DNA of 64,000 nt from Stutzerimonas chloritidismutans AW-1 (lineage in GTDB: Bacteria > Pseudomonadota > Gammaproteobacteria > Pseudomonadales > Pseudomonadaceae). Of the stretch, positions 61,217-64,000 are shown one piece after another. A program made the position numbers and the translations under genes. The DNA lies in NCBI RefSeq assembly GCF_000495915.1, contig NZ_AOFQ01000062.1:62001-126000 (forward strand), written 5' to 3'. Every line of letters begins with the position of its first letter. The first letter of the stretch is position 1. Under the pieces are notes generated by a model. That model did no database searches. It saw only the letters and a list, made by a program, of their open reading frames with translations, and was not told where the DNA came from.

Positions 61217-63039
61217 CGCAGCGTCTCCAGCCCCGCAGTGAACACGCTGGCGCCCTGCTCGGCGGAGCTGAACGCCGAGCGCATAAAGCCGAACAGCTCG
61301 CGCCCGCAGCCCTGCACACCCACAGGCGGCGCAGCAGCCGGCGATCGATCAGCCAGCTCGGCAGCATCTACCAGCACCTCGAGCACGCCGGTCTGCCCAT
61401 CCACGCGCAGCAGATCGCCGTCACGCACGCGCGCCAGCGGGCCGCCATCGATTGCCTCGGGACATACATGGATCGCGGCCGGCACCTTGCCCGACGCACC
61501 GGACATGCGCCCGTCGGTGACCAGCGCGACCTTGAAGCCGCGGTCCTGCAGCAGACCGAGATAGGGCGTCAGTTTGTGCAACTCGGGCATACCGTTGGCA
61601 CGCGGCCCCTGGAAGCGCACTACTGCAACGACGTCGCGCTCCAGCTCGCCCGCCTTGAACGCCTCGACCAGCTCCAGCTGATCGGCAAAGACCCGCGCCG
61701 GCGCTTCCACGACACGATGCTCGGGCGCCACGGCGGACACCTTCATCACGCCACGACCGAGATTGCCGCTCATCACCCGCAGCCCACCTTCAGCCGAGAA
61801 CGGCCGCGCGACCGGCCGCAGGATGCTTTCGTCCAGGCTCGCCGCAGCGCCTTCACGCCAAGTCAGCCGACCGTCTTCGAGGAAGGGCTCCTGGGTGTAG
61901 CGATTGAGGCCGCGACCCATCACGGTATGCACATCCTCGTGCAGCAGGCCGGCCGCGAGCAGCTCGCGCACCAGCAGCGCGACGCCGCCCGCGGCATGGA
62001 AGTGATTGATGTCGGCTGAACCATTGGGATAGACCCGCGCCAGCGTCGGCACCACTGCGGAAAGGTCAGCCATGTCCTGCCAGGTCAGCTGGATGCCCGC
62101 CGCCTGGGCGATGGCCGGCATGTGCAGGGTGTGATTGGTCGAGCCGCCGGTGGCATGCAGCGCGACGACGGCGTTGACCAATACGCGCTCGTCGACGAGC
62201 TCACCGAGCGGCGTGAAGCTGCCGCCCTGTGGCGTCAGTCGAGTGACCTGCCGCGCGGCCTCGGCGGTCAGCGCATCGCGCAATGGCGTGCCTGGGTTGA
62301 CGAAGGAAGAGCCCGGCAAGTGCAGGCCCATGACCTCCATCAGCATCTGGTTGGTGTTGGCGGTGCCGTAGAAGGTACAGGTACCGGGACTGTGATAGGC
62401 CTGCATTTCCGCCGCCAGCAGCTCGTCGCGACCTGCCTTGCCTTCGGCGTAGCGCTGGCGCACCGCGGCCTTGTCCTTGTTGGCCAGGCCGGACGGCATC
62501 GGACCGGCCGGCACGAACACAGCGGGCAGATGCCCGAAGCGCAGCGAACCGATCAGCAATCCGGGAACGATCTTGTCGCAGATGCCGAGCAGCAGCGCCC
62601 CATCGAACAGGTTGTGCGACAGCGCCACCGCGGTGCTCATGGCGATCACCTCGCGACTGGCGATGGCCAGCTCCATGCCCGGCTCGCCCTGGGTGACACC
62701 GTCACACATCGCCGGCACACCGCCCGCCACCTGCCCCACCGAGCCGATATCGCGCAGCGCGTGGCGCAGGCGCTCGGGGTAGTCCTCATAGGGCTGATGC
62801 GCCGAGAGCATGTCGTTGTAGGCCGTGACGATGGCGATGTTGGCCGCATCCGGCAGCCGCAGGCGCTGCTTGTCCTGCGCGCCGCAACCGGCAACGCCAT
62901 GGGCGAAGTTCGCGCATTGCGCGCCGTTGCGGGCAGGCCCAGCACTGGCAGCGCCGCGAACCATGGCGAGATAGGCTTCGCGCGTAGGCCGGCTACGCTC
63001 GATCAGGCGCTGGGTGACTTCGACCACTACGGGATGCAT
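61213..63039 (-). CDS. edd: 6-phosphogluconate dehydratase
   Basis: 608 residues of the IlvD/Edd family, which use an iron-sulfur cluster. Motifs: [39 protein letters not shown] with a cluster cysteine, and [20 protein letters not shown] with another. It makes KDPG from 6-phosphogluconate, the committed Entner-Doudoroff step. Strong AGGAGG ribosome site. It is followed by glk with a 4-base overlap. Confidence 0.97.
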   Translation of the reverse strand: MHPVVVEVTQRLIERSRPTREAYLAMVRGAASAGPARNGAQCANFAHGVAGCGAQDKQRLRLPDAANIAIVTAYNDMLSAHQPYEDYPERLRHALRDIGSVGQVAGGVPAMCDGVTQGEPGMELAIASREVIAMSTAVALSHNLFDGALLLGICDKIVPGLLIGSLRFGHLPAVFVPAGPMPSGLANKDKAAVRQRYAEGKAGRDELLAAEMQAYHSPGTCTFYGTANTNQMLMEVMGLHLPGSSFVNPGTPLRDALTAEAARQVTRLTPQGGSFTPLGELVDERVLVNAVVALHATGGSTNHTLHMPAIAQAAGIQLTWQDMADLSAVVPTLARVYPNGSADINHFHAAGGVALLVRELLAAGLLHEDVHTVMGRGLNRYTQEPFLEDGRLTWREGAAASLDESILRPVARPFSAEGGLRVMSGNLGRGVMKVSAVAPEHRVVEAPARVFADQLELVEAFKAGELERDVVAVVRFQGPRANGMPELHKLTPYLGLLQDRGFKVALVTDGRMSGASGKVPAAIHVCPEAIDGGPLARVRDGDLLRVDGQTGVLEVLVDAAELADRSPAAAPPVGVQGCGRELFGFMRSAFSSAEQGASVFTAGLETLR

Positions 63040-63047
63040 GAAAACCT

Positions 63048-63077
63048 CCTGATTTGTAGTTTTTATAAAAAATCAGG
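63048..63077 (-). promoter_or_regulatory. edd leader hairpin enclosing a HexR-like half-site
   Basis: CCTGATTT (63070-63077 complement) pairs with AAATCAGG (63048-63055 complement) over a 14-base AT-rich loop. The loop side carries TGTAGTTTTTATAAA when read on the plus strand, the left half of a HexR operator. The stem shares three bases with the AGGAGG ribosome site at 63045-63050. Confidence 0.5.
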
Positions 63078-63081
63078 CGGC

Positions 63082-63110
63082 ATCATAACGACGAGCGGGA
63101 CGATTTCGAA
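63082..63110 (-). promoter_or_regulatory. Putative promoter of edd-glk
   Basis: On the minus strand TTCGAA (63105-63110) and TATGAT (63082-63087) are 17 bases apart. The predicted start lies just ahead of the HexR-like site. Confidence 0.55.
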
Positions 63111-63118
63111 GAAATATG

Positions 63119-63135
63119 TTTGTTTAAAAAACAAA
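63119..63135. promoter_or_regulatory. AT-only inverted repeat upstream of edd
   Basis: TTTGTTT-AAA-AAACAAA is a perfect 7+7 inverted repeat directly upstream of the putative edd -35 box. It could be an operator or a weak end signal for the small gene that stops at 63146. Confidence 0.4.
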
Positions 63136-63145
63136 ATCACCACCC

Positions 63146-63406
63146 TCAACGACGTAGCAGTTCTAGCTGACGACGTAGCTGGGCGGCTTGCGCCTTTTCC
63201 GCCCGCAGCCCGGAAGTCAACTCAGCCTTGTCCTGCTCCAGGCGCACGATCACCTGACCAAGGCCATCCAGCAGTTCGCGCAGCACTTCCAGTTCTCGGC
63301 ATTGGCTCTGCCGGCCCATCCATAGCAGCCAGAGCAGTACCAGTAGCACCATCACGCCGCACAGCGAGGTGCCGATCAGCAGCCAGGCGAGGCTCATTGC
63401 ACTCAT
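63146..63406 (-). CDS. Small membrane-anchored coiled-coil protein
   Basis: 86 residues from MSAMSLAW with AAGGAG well placed; a longer frame exists but lacks a site. One membrane helix (about residues 5-32, LLIGTSLCGVMVLLVLLWLL) is followed by a charged heptad-like helix to the end (LEVLRELLDGLGQVIVRLEQ, then KAELTSGLRAEKAQAAQLRR). I do not recognise a family. It lies upstream of edd on the same strand, 107 bases away. Confidence 0.65.
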   Translation of the reverse strand: MSAMSLAWLLIGTSLCGVMVLLVLLWLLWMGRQSQCRELEVLRELLDGLGQVIVRLEQDKAELTSGLRAEKAQAAQLRRQLELLRR

Positions 63407-63484
63407 CGTTTCGCTCCTTTGCTTGCGGCGCAATGCCGCTTCCAGAGGCTCAACGATATGTAGCCTATGACGACAGGTCGATAA

Positions 63485-63506
63485 TGTTTACTTGAACAGG
63501 TAAACA
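63485..63506. promoter_or_regulatory. Operator-like inverted repeat
   Basis: TGTTTAC-TTGAACAG-GTAAACA is a perfect 7+7 inverted repeat with 8 bases between, about 80 bases ahead of the small membrane protein. The size and spacing fit a dimeric repressor of TetR or similar type. The rest of 63407-63638 shows no gene. Confidence 0.45.
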
Positions 63507-63638
63507 ATTGCAGCGGGTCTTTGCGCTGAGCCGATGGCCATAGCCGCCACATCCCGCTGAGCTCGTTGGGCGCTGCGCCAGCCCGACGCAGCGCTCAAGC
63601 AACCACATGTCGTGAAACATTACAGATAGGCGTCGGCA

Positions 63639-64000
63639 CTATTCGCCGACATCCACCGGTCGCCGCACATCGTCGTCATGGCCAGGGTCGCGATGTTCCA
63701 GCTGCAGGAACAATGCGGCAGCGAGCATCGCCATACCGCCGACGCAGAGAAACGTCAGCTGAAATGCCCGAAGCACCTCACTGCCCTGCGCGCCGTCCAC
63801 GGTGAAGCCTCCCAGCAGCGCACCGGCGGTGGCGACGCCAAGGCTCATTGATAGCTGCACCACCACCGACAGCAGGCTGTTGCCGCTACTGGCGTCGGCA
63901 TGGCTAAGGCCGACCAGGGTGACGGTGTTCATCGCGGTGAACTGCATCGAGTTGACCATGCCGATCAGGCCCAGATGCACCAGCAGCAGCCACGTCGGCG
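63639..64000 (-). CDS. MFS exporter, MdtD-like (DHA2 family), N-terminus beyond window
   Basis: Only the last 120 residues lie in the window; the frame is open through the edge. GMVNSMQFTAMNTVTL and ASSGNSLLSVVVQLSMSLGV match the C-terminal helices of E. coli MdtD (YegB) and HsrA closely. It would be a 14-helix drug/proton antiporter of the inner membrane. The substrate is unknown. The C-terminus is short and acidic (DDDVRRPVDVGE). Confidence 0.85.
   Translation of the reverse strand, partial: PTWLLLVHLGLIGMVNSMQFTAMNTVTLVGLSHADASSGNSLLSVVVQLSMSLGVATAGALLGGFTVDGAQGSEVLRAFQLTFLCVGGMAMLAAALFLQLEHRDPGHDDDVRRPVDVGE

Noticed and set aside
63119-63135. Intrinsic terminator after the small membrane protein
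   Set aside because: The stem is AT-only, too weak for a terminator; operator is the better reading.

Overview
The window is a chromosomal core region of a high-GC Pseudomonas-type gammaproteobacterium. Gene content fits the Pseudomonas stutzeri (Stutzerimonas) group best: the order tatD-pilZ-holB-tmk-mltG-pabC-fabF-acpP-fabG-fabD-plsX-rpmF-yceD / maf / sppA-HAD-rluC / rne / murB-ptp-kdsB-trm112-lpxK-exbD-exbB-comEC / lolCDE / sthA-nqr / gap / mfd-csiV is the Pseudomonas backbone, and the linkage of exbB, exbD and comEC is the competence locus described in P. stutzeri. The species assignment is inference. I saw no phage, plasmid, insertion sequence, CRISPR array, rRNA or tRNA. Layout: (1) 1-5900 holds a cut DUF4823 lipoprotein, a radical SAM protein, a TetR regulator divergent from a class V aminotransferase, a well-folded small RNA that I assign to RgsA, the aromatic amino acid permease AroP, and tatD. 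(2) 6010-15295 (minus strand) holds pilZ, holB, tmk, mltG, pabC and the fatty-acid/phospholipid genes, driven by a near-consensus promoter ahead of yceD and a second promoter ahead of acpP, with an intrinsic terminator between acpP and fabF. (3) 15399-22309 holds maf, sppA, a HAD phosphatase, rluC and the divergent rne with a leader of about 500 nt. (4) 22694-33396 is mostly envelope biogenesis: murB, kdsB, lpxK, ExbB/ExbD, the DNA-uptake channel comEC, and the lipoprotein exporter lolCDE. (5) 33496-45726 holds a PilZ-domain protein, a glycerophosphodiesterase, sthA, the whole Na+-NQR operon with its maturation factors apbE and nqrM, and a long-form gap. (6) 45885-53324 holds mfd, csiV, an N-terminally short SNF2 helicase, an uncharacterised 188-residue protein, and a guanidinium exporter behind a guanidine-II riboswitch. 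(7) 53639-63039 is the Entner-Doudoroff block: zwf-pgl-eda-gapN-aldo/keto reductase on the minus strand, divergent hexR, and convergent edd-glk, with HexR-like sites at both promoters. The window ends in a small coiled-coil membrane protein and a cut MdtD-like MFS exporter. The points most worth checking are: a 19-base C/G homopolymer insertion that breaks rne in frame and is most likely an assembly error; the RgsA candidate, whose single-stranded linker can pair with the ribosome-binding sites of acpP and fabF in this same window; the mini-ykkC riboswitch; and a 26-codon ORF that bridges csiV and the helicase with ATGA overlaps at both ends. I did not find a clearly new multi-gene system.
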